Origin: Streptomyces glaucescens
Lineage (GTDB): Bacteria > Actinomycetota > Actinomycetes > Streptomycetales > Streptomycetaceae
Direction of reading: 5' to 3'
DNA: 64,000 nt
Assembly: GCF_000761215.1 (NCBI RefSeq)
Contig: NZ_CP009438.1
Coordinates: forward strand, 4,853,501-4,917,500
Each line of letters opens with the position of its first letter. The first letter of the stretch is position 1. The notes under the pieces were generated by a model. The model was not told the DNA's origin. It saw only the letters and a list, made by a program, of their open reading frames with translations, and made no database searches. Made by a program: the position numbers and the translations under genes. Shown piece after piece: positions 15,323-23,755 of this stretch.

Positions 15323-16535
15323 CTACGGCTGGCTGTAGCCGTCCAGGAAGTTCCCGATCCGGCCGATCGCGTCCCGCAGGTCGCCCGCCGTCGGCAGCGT
15401 CACCACCCGGAAGTGGTCCGGCTCCGGCCAGTTGAAGCCCGTGCCCTGGACGACCATGATCTTCTCCTGCCGGAGCAGGTCCAGCACCATCCGCCGGTCG
15501 TCCTTGATCTTGAAGACCTGCGGGTCGAGGCGCGGGAAGAGGTAGAGCGCGCCCTTGGGGCGGACACAGCTCACGCCGGGGATCTGCGTCAGCATCTCGT
15601 ACGCGACGTCCATCTGCTCCTTGAGCCGCCCGCCCGGCAGCACCAGGTCGTTGATCGTCTGGCGCCCGCTGAGCGCGGCGACCACCCCGTGCTGGCCCGG
15701 CATGTTGGCGCACAGCCGCATGTTCGCCAGGATCGTCAGGCCCTCGATGTAGGAGTCGGCGTGGGCGCGCGGCCCGGAGATCGACATCCAGCCCACCCGG
15801 TAGCCGGCCACCCGGTACGCCTTGGACATGCCGTTGAAGGTGAGCGTGAGCAGGTCGGGGGCGACGGCGGCGGTCGGGGTGTGCTCGGCGCCGTCGTAGA
15901 GGATCTTGTCGTAGATCTCGTCGGAGCAGACCAGCAGGTTGTGGCGGCGGGCGATGTCGGTCAGCCCGCGCACCACGGCCTCGTCGTAGACGGCGCCCGT
16001 GGGGTTGTTCGGGTTGATGATGACGATCGCCTTGGTGCGGTCGGTGACCTTGCGCTCGACGTCGGCGAGGTCCGGCATCCAGTCGGACTGCTCGTCGCAG
16101 CGGTAGTGCACGGCCGTGCCGCCGGACAGCGAGACGGCGGCGGTCCACAGCGGGTAGTCCGGCGCCGGGACGAGCACCTCGTCGCCGTCGTCGAGCAGCC
16201 CCTGCATCGCCATGACGATCAGCTCGGAGACGCCGTTGCCGATGAAGACGTGCTCGACGTCCGTCTCTATGCCGAGGGTCTGGTTGTGCATGACGACGGC
16301 CCGGCGGGCGGCCAGCAGGCCCTTGGCGTCGCCGTAGCCGTGGGCCGTGGAGACGTTGCGGAGGATGTCCTCCAGGATCTCCGGGGGGCACTCGAAGCCG
16401 AAGGCGGCCGGGTTGCCGGTGTTCAGCTTGAGGATGCGGTGGCCGGCCGCCTCCAGCCGCATCGCCTCCTCGAGCACCGGGCCCCGGATCTCGTAACAGA
16501 CGTTGGCGAGCTTGGTCGACTGGATCACCTGCATG
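15323..16535 (-). CDS. alaA: AlaA/YfbQ-like pyridoxal-phosphate aminotransferase (glutamate-pyruvate type)
   Basis: This fold-type I class I aminotransferase has 403 residues from the ATG at 16535. It closely follows the E. coli AlaA pattern: STKLANVCYEIRGPVLEEA, LNTGNPAAFGFECP, the IGNGVSELI turn, VPAPDYPLWTAAVSLSGG, IINPNNPTGAVY, CSDEIYDKILYD, and the PLP-lysine block FNGMSKAYRVAGYRVGWM. The expected reaction is reversible transfer from glutamate to pyruvate, giving alanine. The frame continues to 16636, but family members start at M-x-V-x-x-STKL. No ribosome site precedes that ATG, so the mRNA may be leaderless (a TAAGCT box lies 7 nt upstream). Confidence 0.9.
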
Positions 16536-16626
16536 CCTGGGAGCTTACGGCCGGGTGTCGTGTCGTGGGTCGTGTTTTCCGACACGTGAGACATGTGGTT
16601 TGCGGTGATTTGGGGTGACGCTGTCC

Positions 16627-16651
16627 CTGGAGTCACTCCAGTCCCTACAAT
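16627..16651 (+). promoter_or_regulatory. Leaderless promoter with perfect 15-bp palindrome between alaA and the 16660 gene
   Basis: TACAAT (16646-16651) is a near-consensus -10 box, 8 nt before the ATG at 16660, and no ribosome site is present, so the transcript probably begins at the start codon. Just upstream, 16627-16641 reads CTGGAGT-C-ACTCCAG, a perfect palindrome in the -35/-10 spacer. It could be an operator controlling this gene and perhaps the divergent alaA. Confidence 0.5.
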
Positions 16652-16659
16652 GCGCGGCC

Positions 16660-17373
16660 ATGTCCGAGCCCCACAGAACGGGTGACCACGAGCGTCCGCC
16701 GATGGTGTACCAGCCGCAGCCGCGACCGGAGCAGATCCCGTCCTACGAGGAGTACGCCGATCCGGCGGTGGCGCACGGCTGGCAGAACGTCTACGACGAG
16801 ACGCGTGAGCTGCCGCCGGTGACCGCCCCCGGAGCGCGGCGTGCCCGGGGTTCCCGGCGCAGGCCCGGCCCCTGGCGGCAGCGGCGGGCGCTGGTGGCCG
16901 CCGGTGCGGTGGGTGCGGCGTCCGCGGTGGCGCTGATCGCCGGGTTCTCCCTCACCGCGTCGACCGGCGGCGGGGCGCAGGGCGAGCGGAGCCGGCCGAG
17001 CCCGTCGGCGGCCGGCCCCGGCGCGGCGGCGTCCTCGGGCTCGGCGGCGCCGTCGGCGGCGGGCGCGGACACGGAAGCGGGCGGTGCGGGCGGCGGTGCC
17101 GGCGGGGGCCCGGCCGCCGAGCCCGCCGGGGCGACGACCGGCGCCGCCGCGGACGTCTCCTCCGGCCCGTCCCCCCGCGCCACGGCGCCGGAGGATGCCG
17201 GGGACGGTGCGGAGACTCCCGCGGCCACGGCACCCGTGAACCCGTCCACGTCCCCGGCCGCGTCGTCACCGGCCCCGGCCCTCTCCTTCCCCGCCGACGG
17301 CTCCGGTGACGGTCCGGGCAACGCCAACGGCAACCCGGGGCACGGTCAGGGCGGCACCAAACGGCCCAAGTAG
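16660..17373 (+). CDS. Single-pass membrane protein with long Ala/Gly/Ser/Pro-rich exterior
   Basis: The 237-residue protein has a cytoplasmic N-terminus of about 80 residues (YQPQPRPEQIPSYEEYADPAVAHGWQNVYDETRELPPV, then an Arg-rich stretch) and one membrane helix (ALVAAGAVGAASAVALIAGFSL). The external tail of about 130 residues is low complexity and ends in NANGNPGHGQGGTKRPK. No enzymatic domain is visible. Such tails are common in Streptomyces wall-spanning proteins. The ATG at 16660 is chosen because of the -10 box immediately before it, and translation is probably leaderless. Function is unknown. Confidence 0.7.
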   Translation: MSEPHRTGDHERPPMVYQPQPRPEQIPSYEEYADPAVAHGWQNVYDETRELPPVTAPGARRARGSRRRPGPWRQRRALVAAGAVGAASAVALIAGFSLTASTGGGAQGERSRPSPSAAGPGAAASSGSAAPSAAGADTEAGGAGGGAGGGPAAEPAGATTGAAADVSSGPSPRATAPEDAGDGAETPAATAPVNPSTSPAASSPAPALSFPADGSGDGPGNANGNPGHGQGGTKRPK

Positions 17374-17441
17374 CGGCAGCAGACGGCCCAAGTGGCGGCG
17401 GCGTACGCGAAATCCCGCCACGGGGGGCCTGAAACGCCTCC

Positions 17442-17470
17442 TTGTCCCCTCACGCCTCCGCATTAACAAT
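17442..17470 (+). promoter_or_regulatory. Candidate promoter of the secreted protease gene
   Basis: TTGTCC (17442-17447) and AACAAT (17465-17470) are separated by 17 nt. The -10 box lies in a short palindrome GCATT-AAC-AATGC (17460-17472). The leader would be about 60 nt, with AGAGGGG before the ATG at 17540. Confidence 0.4.
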
Positions 17471-17539
17471 GCGCATGACAAGACAGCGGGCGGCCGGACG
17501 ACCTCCGGTCGCCCCCGTCGTACCAGAGGGGATCCCCAC

Positions 17540-18379
17540 ATGAAGAAGCCTCTCCTCGCCACGCTCGCGGCCCTGGTGATCACCGGGGCGGGCGCGGCAC
17601 CCGCCGTCGCGGCCACGCCGGACACCGAGGCGGCGCCCGCCGTCAAGGCGGTGAACTTCGCCGGGACCGTGGCGCTCAGCAACTGCTCCGGCTCGGTCAT
17701 CCGCATGCCGGACTCCGCCGACGACGACCCGGCGCTGGTGCTGACCAACGGCCACTGTCTGGAGTCCGGCTTCCCGGAGCCCGGCGAGGTGATCGTCGAC
17801 CGGGCCTCCACCCGCTCCTTCGGCCTGCTGAACTCCGCCGGCACCCGGGTGGCGACCCTGCGCGCGAGCAAGATCGCGTACGCGACCATGACCGACACCG
17901 ACGCGGCGGTCTACCAGCTCACCCGCACCTACGGGCAGATCCGCAGCGCCTACGGCATCAACGCGCTCACCCTCAGCGACACCCACCCGGTCGCCGGGAC
18001 CGCGATCAGTGTCGTCTCCGGGTACTGGAAGCGCATCTACAACTGCTCCATAGACGGCTTCGTCTACCGGATGCGCGAGGGCGACTGGACCTGGAAGGAC
18101 TCCGTCCGCTACACCTCCGCCTGCAACACCATCGGCGGCACCTCCGGCTCCCCGGTGGTCGACCAGGCCACCGGCCGGGTCGTCGCCGTGAACAACACCG
18201 GCAACGAGAGCGGCGAGCGCTGCACGGTCAACAACCCGTGCGAGGTCGACGCGAACGGCAACGTCACCGTCCGCCAGGGCATCAACTACGCCCAGCAGAC
18301 CTACCAGTTCGCCGCCTGCTTCGGCCTCGACAGCAAGCTCGACCTGTACGCGAGCGGCTGCACCCTGCCCAAGCCGTGA
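17540..18379 (+). CDS. Secreted trypsin-like serine protease (S1 family)
   Basis: This 279-residue exported protein has a signal peptide MKKPLLATLAALVITGAGAA ending near AVAA. The catalytic triad of a chymotrypsin-fold protease is visible: His72 in LTNGHC, Asp121 in TDTDAAVYQL (Asp119 is the alternative), and Ser202 in GGTSGSPVV. Cysteines in NCSGS/GHC and the C-terminal pairs fit disulfides of an extracellular enzyme. It is probably a nutrient-scavenging or processing protease; specificity cannot be read. The start is supported by AGAGGGG at 17524-17530. It ends 4 nt from the convergent deacylase gene. Confidence 0.9.
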   Translation: MKKPLLATLAALVITGAGAAPAVAATPDTEAAPAVKAVNFAGTVALSNCSGSVIRMPDSADDDPALVLTNGHCLESGFPEPGEVIVDRASTRSFGLLNSAGTRVATLRASKIAYATMTDTDAAVYQLTRTYGQIRSAYGINALTLSDTHPVAGTAISVVSGYWKRIYNCSIDGFVYRMREGDWTWKDSVRYTSACNTIGGTSGSPVVDQATGRVVAVNNTGNESGERCTVNNPCEVDANGNVTVRQGINYAQQTYQFAACFGLDSKLDLYASGCTLPKP

Positions 18380-18383
18380 CCGG

Positions 18384-19994
18384 TCAGACGGGCGTCCTGC
18401 GCACCGAGCGGCCCGCCAGGACGCCCGTCCGCCGCCCGTCGTCGATCACGAACCGGCCGTCCACCAGCACGTAGGGGATGCCGGCCGGCAGGGTGCGCGG
18501 ACGGTCGTACGTCGACCCGGCCGCCACGGTGGCCGGGTCGAACAGCACCAGGTCGGCCCGGTAGCCCTCCCGCACCACGCCCCGGTCGGGCAGGCGCAGC
18601 CGGGCCGCCGGGCGGCCGGTGAGGTGCGCGACGCACTCCTCCAGCGACAGCACGCCCAGCTCGCGGACGTAGTGGCCGAGATAGTGCGGGAAGGTGCCGT
18701 AGGCCCGCGGGTGGGGTTTCGCGCCCTGGAGGATGCCGTCGGAGCCGCCGGTGTGCACCCGGTGGCGCATGATCGCCCGGACGTTCTCCTCGTGGCCGAC
18801 GTGCTGGAGGATGGTGGGGCCGAGGCGGTCCTCCACCAGCAGCCGGTGCGCGACCGTCCACGGCTCCTCGCCGCGCGCCCGCGCCGACTCCCCGACCGTG
18901 CGGCCCACGTATCCGGCGAGCGCCGGACGGGTGACACCGGAGATCTCGACGGTGTCCCACTCCACCGGCACCCCGTGGCAGCCGTCCGCGCCGGTCACCT
19001 CCAGGTGGTGCCGGATCCGCTCCGCCGTCCCCGGGTCCGCCAGCCGCCCCAGGAGCGCCTCGGGACCGCCCTCGCCGGCCCAGCTCGGCAGCAGCGCGGC
19101 GAGCGTGGTGCAGCCGGGGGTGTACGGGTAGGTGTCGAGGCTGATGTCGGCGCCGCCGGCCAGCGCCTCGTCCAGCAGGGCCAGCAGCTCCGGCGCGCGC
19201 CCCTTGTTCACGCCGAAGTTCATGGTGGCGTGCGCCAGGTGCAGCGCGCAGCCCGCCTCCCGGGCGAGCGCCACCATCTCCGCGTACGCCTCCAGCGCCC
19301 CCGCCCCGTAGGAGCGGTGGTGAGGGCACCAGTAGCCGCCGTACGACGCCACCACCCGGCACAGCTCGGTCAGCTCGGTGTCCTTCGCGTACATGCCGGG
19401 CGTGTACGTGAGCCCCGACGACATGCCGACCGCGCCCTGCTCCAGCCCCTCGGCGACGAGCTGCCGCATCCGGTCCAGCTCCGCCGGGGTGGCCTCCCGG
19501 TCCTCCCAGCCGACGGCGAGGGCGCGGACCGTGCCCTGCGGGACCAGGTAGGCGGCGTTGACCGTGATGCCCCGGTCCAGCCGGTCCAGGTACTCGCCGA
19601 CCGACCGCCAGTCGAAGTCGATGTCGTCGCCGGAGCCGTTCCAGCCGGTGATCGCCCGGCGGACCTCGGCGAGCGTACGGTCGTCGACCGGCGCGTAGGA
19701 CAGGCCGTCCTGGCCGATCACCTCCAGCGTGACGCCCTGCGCCGCCTTGGCGCTGTGGTCGGGGTCGCGCAGCAGGGCGAGGTCGCTGTGCGCGTGCATG
19801 TCGATGAATCCGGGGGAGAGGACCAGGCCCTCGGCGTCCAGCTCGCGCACGGCGGACGGGCGCTGGCAGCCCGCCGCGGCGGCCTCCTTGACGATCGACA
19901 CGATCCGGCCGCCGTCCACGACCACGTCGGCGCGGTAGGAGGGGGCGCCGGTGCCGTCGACGACGTCCGCGTCCCGGATGACGAGATCTTCCAC
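18384..19994 (-). CDS. N-acyl-D-amino-acid deacylase (D-aminoacylase)
   Basis: This 536-residue member of the amidohydrolase superfamily would hydrolyse N-acyl-D-amino acids to a free D-amino acid and a fatty or acetic acid. Family blocks: VIRDADVVDGTGAPSYRADV, SPGFIDMHAHSDLALL (metal-binding HxH), QGVTLEVIGQDGLSYAP, GMSSGLTYTPGMYA, the zinc-ligand region HHRSYG and LHLAHATMN, and HTGGSDGIL with the catalytic aspartate. The GTG at 19994 has GGGGG 8 nt upstream. The gene starts 11 nt after the D-amino-acid deaminase stop and is co-directional, so the product of one enzyme is probably the substrate of the other. Confidence 0.9.
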   Translation of the reverse strand: MEDLVIRDADVVDGTGAPSYRADVVVDGGRIVSIVKEAAAAGCQRPSAVRELDAEGLVLSPGFIDMHAHSDLALLRDPDHSAKAAQGVTLEVIGQDGLSYAPVDDRTLAEVRRAITGWNGSGDDIDFDWRSVGEYLDRLDRGITVNAAYLVPQGTVRALAVGWEDREATPAELDRMRQLVAEGLEQGAVGMSSGLTYTPGMYAKDTELTELCRVVASYGGYWCPHHRSYGAGALEAYAEMVALAREAGCALHLAHATMNFGVNKGRAPELLALLDEALAGGADISLDTYPYTPGCTTLAALLPSWAGEGGPEALLGRLADPGTAERIRHHLEVTGADGCHGVPVEWDTVEISGVTRPALAGYVGRTVGESARARGEEPWTVAHRLLVEDRLGPTILQHVGHEENVRAIMRHRVHTGGSDGILQGAKPHPRAYGTFPHYLGHYVRELGVLSLEECVAHLTGRPAARLRLPDRGVVREGYRADLVLFDPATVAAGSTYDRPRTLPAGIPYVLVDGRFVIDDGRRTGVLAGRSVRRTPV

Positions 19995-20005
19995 CGCCGT
20001 ACCCC

Positions 20006-21277
20006 CTAGAAGAACGTGCGGATGTAGTCGACGACCGTGCCGTCCGCCTCGGCCACCGGGATGAGCTGCCACTTGTCGAACACGGTGCACGGGTGGGACA
20101 GCCCGAGACCGAGCCAGTCGCCCACCTCCAGATCGGCCTCCGGGGAGGTGCGCAGCCAGGCGTGCTGGTCGGACAGGGCGGTGACCTCGATGCCCGTGGC
20201 CGGGCGCTCCGCCCCGTCCCGGCGCACCACCTGCGCGTACGGCAGGTGCAGGTCGTACGCGGCGTCCCGCTTGCCCGCGTTGACGAAGGCCTGCCCGGCG
20301 CCGGGCCGGGAGACGACCTGCGTCCAGAGGCGGAACGCCGGCTCCAGCGCGCCCTCCTGCGGGATCCGGGTGAACGGGGTCAGCTCCCGGTAGTGGCCGT
20401 CGTCGTGCGACACGTACGCACCGGAGCGCAGCAGCTTCAGGACCGGCGCCGACAGGTCCGGGATCCGCTCGAACACCTCCGCCACCGCGTCGAACCAGGC
20501 ACTGCCGCCCGCGCTGACCACGATCTCGTGCAGCCCGGCGAACCGGCCCGCCTTGTCGAACTCCACGGCCAGCGACACCAGCCGGTCCAGCCAGGCCCGC
20601 ACCCGCTCCGGCGTCGCCCGCGGCACCTCGCCCTCGTAACCGGCGACCCCGGCCAGCCGCAGCGCCCGGGTGCCGAGCACCGCGTCCGCGACCCGCGCCG
20701 CCTCCGCCTCGGTGCGCACCCCGGTACGGGCGCCTTCCCCGGCGGCCAGCTCCACGACCACGTCCAGGCGGCGGGGGACCGGGACGTCCGCCAGGGCCGC
20801 CTCCATCAGCTCCACGCCGCGCACCGAGTCGACGTAGCAGATGAACTTGAAGTCGTCGTCGGCGGCCAGCTCGGCGGCGATCCAGCGCAGCGCCACCGGG
20901 TCGACCAGCTCGTTGGCGAGGAAGATCCGCTCCACTCCGAACGCGCGCGCCACCCGCATCTGGTGCGGTACCGCGAGGGTGATGCCGACGGCGCCGTGCG
21001 CTATCTGGCGGGCGAACAGCTGGGGGGCCATCGACGTCTTGCCGTGCGGCGCGAAGACCAGTCCGTGGCGGGCGGTGTACTCCGCCATCAGCCGCAGGTT
21101 GTGCTCCAGGCGCTCGGCGGACAGCGTGAGGACGGGGGTGGTGAAGCCGCCGGTGAAGAGGTTGCGGCGCTGGGCGGCCAGCTCGCCGACGGTGAGGCCG
21201 TCGGCGTCCGGCGGAAGGCCCCGGAAGCGGTGGTCGACGCGTTCCTCGGCGAGCCGGGCGAGCGCTTCGTTGCTCAT
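20006..21277 (-). CDS. D-amino-acid deaminase, fold-type III PLP (D-serine/D-threonine dehydratase-like)
   Basis: This 423-residue protein has an N-terminal alanine-racemase-like barrel with the PLP lysine at position 80 (FAPHGKTSMAPQLF). Its C-terminal beta-domain contains LSHPCTVFD, resembling the metal-ligand HxC motif of eukaryotic-type D-serine dehydratase and D-threonine aldolase. The expected chemistry is elimination of water and ammonia from beta-hydroxy D-amino acids through an enamine/imine intermediate. That fits a RidA gene in the divergent operon. It is the first gene of the minus-strand unit; its promoter must lie in the palindrome-containing 21278-21415 region. Exact substrate is uncertain. 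Confidence 0.85.
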   Translation of the reverse strand: MSNEALARLAEERVDHRFRGLPPDADGLTVGELAAQRRNLFTGGFTTPVLTLSAERLEHNLRLMAEYTARHGLVFAPHGKTSMAPQLFARQIAHGAVGITLAVPHQMRVARAFGVERIFLANELVDPVALRWIAAELAADDDFKFICYVDSVRGVELMEAALADVPVPRRLDVVVELAAGEGARTGVRTEAEAARVADAVLGTRALRLAGVAGYEGEVPRATPERVRAWLDRLVSLAVEFDKAGRFAGLHEIVVSAGGSAWFDAVAEVFERIPDLSAPVLKLLRSGAYVSHDDGHYRELTPFTRIPQEGALEPAFRLWTQVVSRPGAGQAFVNAGKRDAAYDLHLPYAQVVRRDGAERPATGIEVTALSDQHAWLRTSPEADLEVGDWLGLGLSHPCTVFDKWQLIPVAEADGTVVDYIRTFF

Positions 21278-21296
21278 GGAGCCTCCCTGATCAGGT

Positions 21297-21317
21297 GCGT
21301 TGCATCCAATGCAACGC
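21297..21317. promoter_or_regulatory. Perfect 9-3-9 palindrome, probable IclR-family operator in divergent control region
   Basis: GCGTTGCAT-CCA-ATGCAACGC forms a 21-bp palindrome with perfect arms, followed by another half-site-like GTTGCGTA at 21320-21327. It lies 20 nt upstream of the deaminase start and 99 nt upstream of the kinase start, where one regulator could control both arms. TTGCAT/TTGCGT half-sites are typical of IclR-type operators, and an IclR gene is third-closest. Confidence 0.65.
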
Positions 21318-21415
21318 CCGTTGCGTATGTCGCTTACCGCTGTCTAACATCTCGGCCAACGCGGGGTCAACGAAAGCCGCCGACACCCGTACGACGCCGA
21401 GGAGCAACGACGATC

Positions 21416-22477
21416 GTGACCGCCACCGGACCGTGCACCACCCCCGGCGCCGTGGACGTCGTCGCGCTCGGCGAGTCCATGGTCACCTTTCTGCCCACCC
21501 GTGCGGGCCGTCTCGCCGATGTTCCCTCCTTCGACCGCTCCATCGGCGGCGCCGAGTCCAACGTCGCCTGCATGCTCGCCGCCGCGGGACACTCCACGCG
21601 GTGGGTGAGCCGGGTGGGGGACGACGGGTTCGGCGACCACCTGGTGCGCGCCATCGGGGCGTACGGTGTCGACGTCACGGCCGTACGGCGCGACCCCGCC
21701 CGCCCCACCGGCGTCTACTTCCGCACCGCGGGCGACCGCGCCACCGACGCGCACGAGGTGGCGTACTACCGTGCCGGATCGGCGGCCTCCGCGATGAGCC
21801 CGGCCACCGTCGACCTGCCGGCCGCCCGCGCCGGCCGCGTCCTGCACCTGTCCGGCATCACGGCGGCGCTGTCCGCCGGCTGCCTGGGCCTGCTGCGCGA
21901 ACTGACCGCGCCCCGCCCCGGCCGCCCGCTGATCTCCTTCGACGTCAACCACCGCTCCCGGCTGTGGCGCGACGGTGACGGCGCCGGCGCGGTGCTGCTG
22001 GAACTGGCCCGGGCCGCGGACATCGTCTTCGTCGGCGCGGACGAGGCCGAACAGACGTGGGGCGTGACGGGCGGCCCCGAAGCCGTCCGGGAACTGCTGC
22101 CCGCACCCGGCCTGCTCGTCGTGAAGGACGGTGCCCGGGGAGCCACCCTGTTCGAAGGGCACCGCCGGCCGTCGCCCGGCACCTTCGTCCCCGCCCTCAC
22201 CGTCGACGTCGTCGCGACGACCGGCGCCGGGGACGCCTTCGCCGCCGGATTCCTCTCCGCCGCCCTGCGCGGCCTGCCCCCGCGGCAACGGCTGCGCCAC
22301 GGCCACCTGTGGGCCGCCGCCGCCCTCACCGTCCCCGGCGACCTCGCCGCACCACCCGCCCGCGGCCACGCCGACCGGCTCGCCGCCCTCGACGACACCG
22401 CGTGGGGGACACTTCGACTCGGCCCCGGCTGGACAGCCGCCACGGAAGGGGCCGACGAGGAGGTACGTACGCCATGA
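21416..22477 (+). CDS. PfkB-family carbohydrate kinase (2-keto-3-deoxygluconate kinase-like)
   Basis: The 353-residue protein has the two PfkB signatures: the N-terminal substrate region (GESMVTFLPTRAG, SIGGAESNVACMLAAAGHSTRWVSRVGDDGFG) and the C-terminal ATP/anion-hole block VDVVATTGAGDAFAAGFLSA with the catalytic aspartate in GAGDAF. The pattern is closest to KdgK-type kinases acting on 2-keto-3-deoxy sugar acids, although the locus otherwise points to D-amino-acid breakdown. The GTG at 21416 has GAGGAG 11 nt upstream. The gene stop overlaps the IclR start (ATGA). Confidence 0.85.
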   Translation: MTATGPCTTPGAVDVVALGESMVTFLPTRAGRLADVPSFDRSIGGAESNVACMLAAAGHSTRWVSRVGDDGFGDHLVRAIGAYGVDVTAVRRDPARPTGVYFRTAGDRATDAHEVAYYRAGSAASAMSPATVDLPAARAGRVLHLSGITAALSAGCLGLLRELTAPRPGRPLISFDVNHRSRLWRDGDGAGAVLLELARAADIVFVGADEAEQTWGVTGGPEAVRELLPAPGLLVVKDGARGATLFEGHRRPSPGTFVPALTVDVVATTGAGDAFAAGFLSAALRGLPPRQRLRHGHLWAAAALTVPGDLAAPPARGHADRLAALDDTAWGTLRLGPGWTAATEGADEEVRTP

Positions 22478-23235
22478 GCCAGACCGTCGACCGCGCGCTG
22501 AGCATCCTGCCGCTGCTCGCCGAGGGACCCGCCGACCTCGGACAGGTCGCCGACCGCCTCGGCGTGCACAAGTCCACCGCCCTGCGGCTGCTGCGCACGC
22601 TGAACGAACACGGCTTCGTCTACCGCCAGTCCGACCAGCGCTACCGCCTCGGCGCCCGGCTCTTCGCCCTCGCCCAGGAGGCCATGGAGAACCTGGACAT
22701 CCGGGAGATCGCCCACCCCCACCTGGTCCGCCTCAACGAACAGTGCGGGCACACCGTCCACCTCGCCGTCTACGAGGACGACGAGGTCCTCTACATCGAC
22801 AAGGTGGAGAGCCGCTACCCGGTCCGCATGTACTCCCGGATCGGCAAGCCGGTCGCCATCACCGTCGCCGCGGTCGCCAAACTGCTCCTCGCCGACCTGC
22901 CCGAGCCCGAGCGGCGGGCCGTCGCCGGCAAGCTCGACTACCCCCTGTACACGTCCCGTTCGACACCCGACGCCGAGTCCTTCCTCAAGGAACTCGCCAA
23001 GGTGCGCGAACAGGGCTGGGCCACCGACCTCGGCGGCCACGAGGAGTCCATCAACTGCGTCGCCGCACCCGTCCGCGGCGCCGACGGCCGGGTCGTCGCC
23101 GCGATGTCGGTCTCCGCGCCGAACGTCGTCGTCACCGCCGACGAACTCCTCACCCTGCTCCCGCTGGTCCGCCGCACCGCGGAGGACATCAGCGGCGAGT
23201 ACTCCGGCAGAACCACCACGAAGGGCACCGCATGA
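22474..23235 (+). CDS. IclR-family transcriptional regulator
   Basis: The 253-residue protein has an N-terminal winged helix-turn-helix (VDRALSILPLLAEGPADLGQVADRLGVHKSTALRLLRTLNEHGFV) and a C-terminal IclR ligand-binding domain (RLNEQCGHTVHLAVYEDDEVLYIDKVES, GWATDLGGHEESINCVAAPVRG, MSVSAPN). It is the second gene of the kinase-iclR-ridA-gntP unit, overlapping both neighbours by ATGA. By position it is the likely regulator of both arms of the locus, acting at the palindrome at 21297-21317. Whether it represses or activates cannot be told. Confidence 0.92.
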   Translation: MSQTVDRALSILPLLAEGPADLGQVADRLGVHKSTALRLLRTLNEHGFVYRQSDQRYRLGARLFALAQEAMENLDIREIAHPHLVRLNEQCGHTVHLAVYEDDEVLYIDKVESRYPVRMYSRIGKPVAITVAAVAKLLLADLPEPERRAVAGKLDYPLYTSRSTPDAESFLKELAKVREQGWATDLGGHEESINCVAAPVRGADGRVVAAMSVSAPNVVVTADELLTLLPLVRRTAEDISGEYSGRTTTKGTA

Positions 23236-23642
23236 CCGAGAAGACCGCGCTCACCCCCCGCACCCACACCACCCCGCCCGCGAAGTTCTCGCACGGCGTG
23301 AAGAAGGGCAACATCCTCCAGGTCGCCGGCCAGGTCGGCTTCCTGCCCGCCGAGGACGGCAAGCCCCCGACGCCCGCCGGCCCCACCCTGCGCGAACAGA
23401 CCCTCCAGACCCTCGCCAACGTCAAGGCGATCCTGGAGGAGGGCGGCGCGAGCTGGGACGACGTGATGATGATCCGCGTCTACCTCACGGACGTCGGCCA
23501 CTTCGCCGAGATGAACGACATCTACAACGCCTACTTCGAGGAGCAGGGCCTCACCCAGCCCCCGGCCGCCCGCACGACCGTCTACGTCGGCCTGCCCGCC
23601 GGACTCCTCATCGAGATCGACGCCCTCGCCGTCCTCGGCTGA
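23232..23642 (+). CDS. RidA-family enamine/imine deaminase
   Basis: The 136-residue protein has the YjgF/RidA pattern: KGNILQVAGQVGF, TLREQTLQTLANVKAILEEGGASWDDVMMIRVYLTDVGHFAEMNDIYNAYF, and the C-terminal PPARTTVYVGLPAGLLIEIDALA. The arginine contacting the carboxylate in RidA (ARTTV) is present. Archetypal RidA hydrolyses reactive 2-aminoacrylate or iminopropionate released by PLP dehydratases. That is the chemistry expected of the neighbouring D-amino-acid deaminase. The start ATG overlaps the IclR stop. Confidence 0.92.
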   Translation: MTEKTALTPRTHTTPPAKFSHGVKKGNILQVAGQVGFLPAEDGKPPTPAGPTLREQTLQTLANVKAILEEGGASWDDVMMIRVYLTDVGHFAEMNDIYNAYFEEQGLTQPPAARTTVYVGLPAGLLIEIDALAVLG

Positions 23643-23755
23643 CCTCCCCTCACCGCCCGCCGCACACGACCGGCATGGTGTCCGCGCGCTCCCGGACGCC
23701 ATGCCGCGATCCCCCCTGCCCGAAAGCCGTATGCACTTATCCAGAGGACCCCCCG

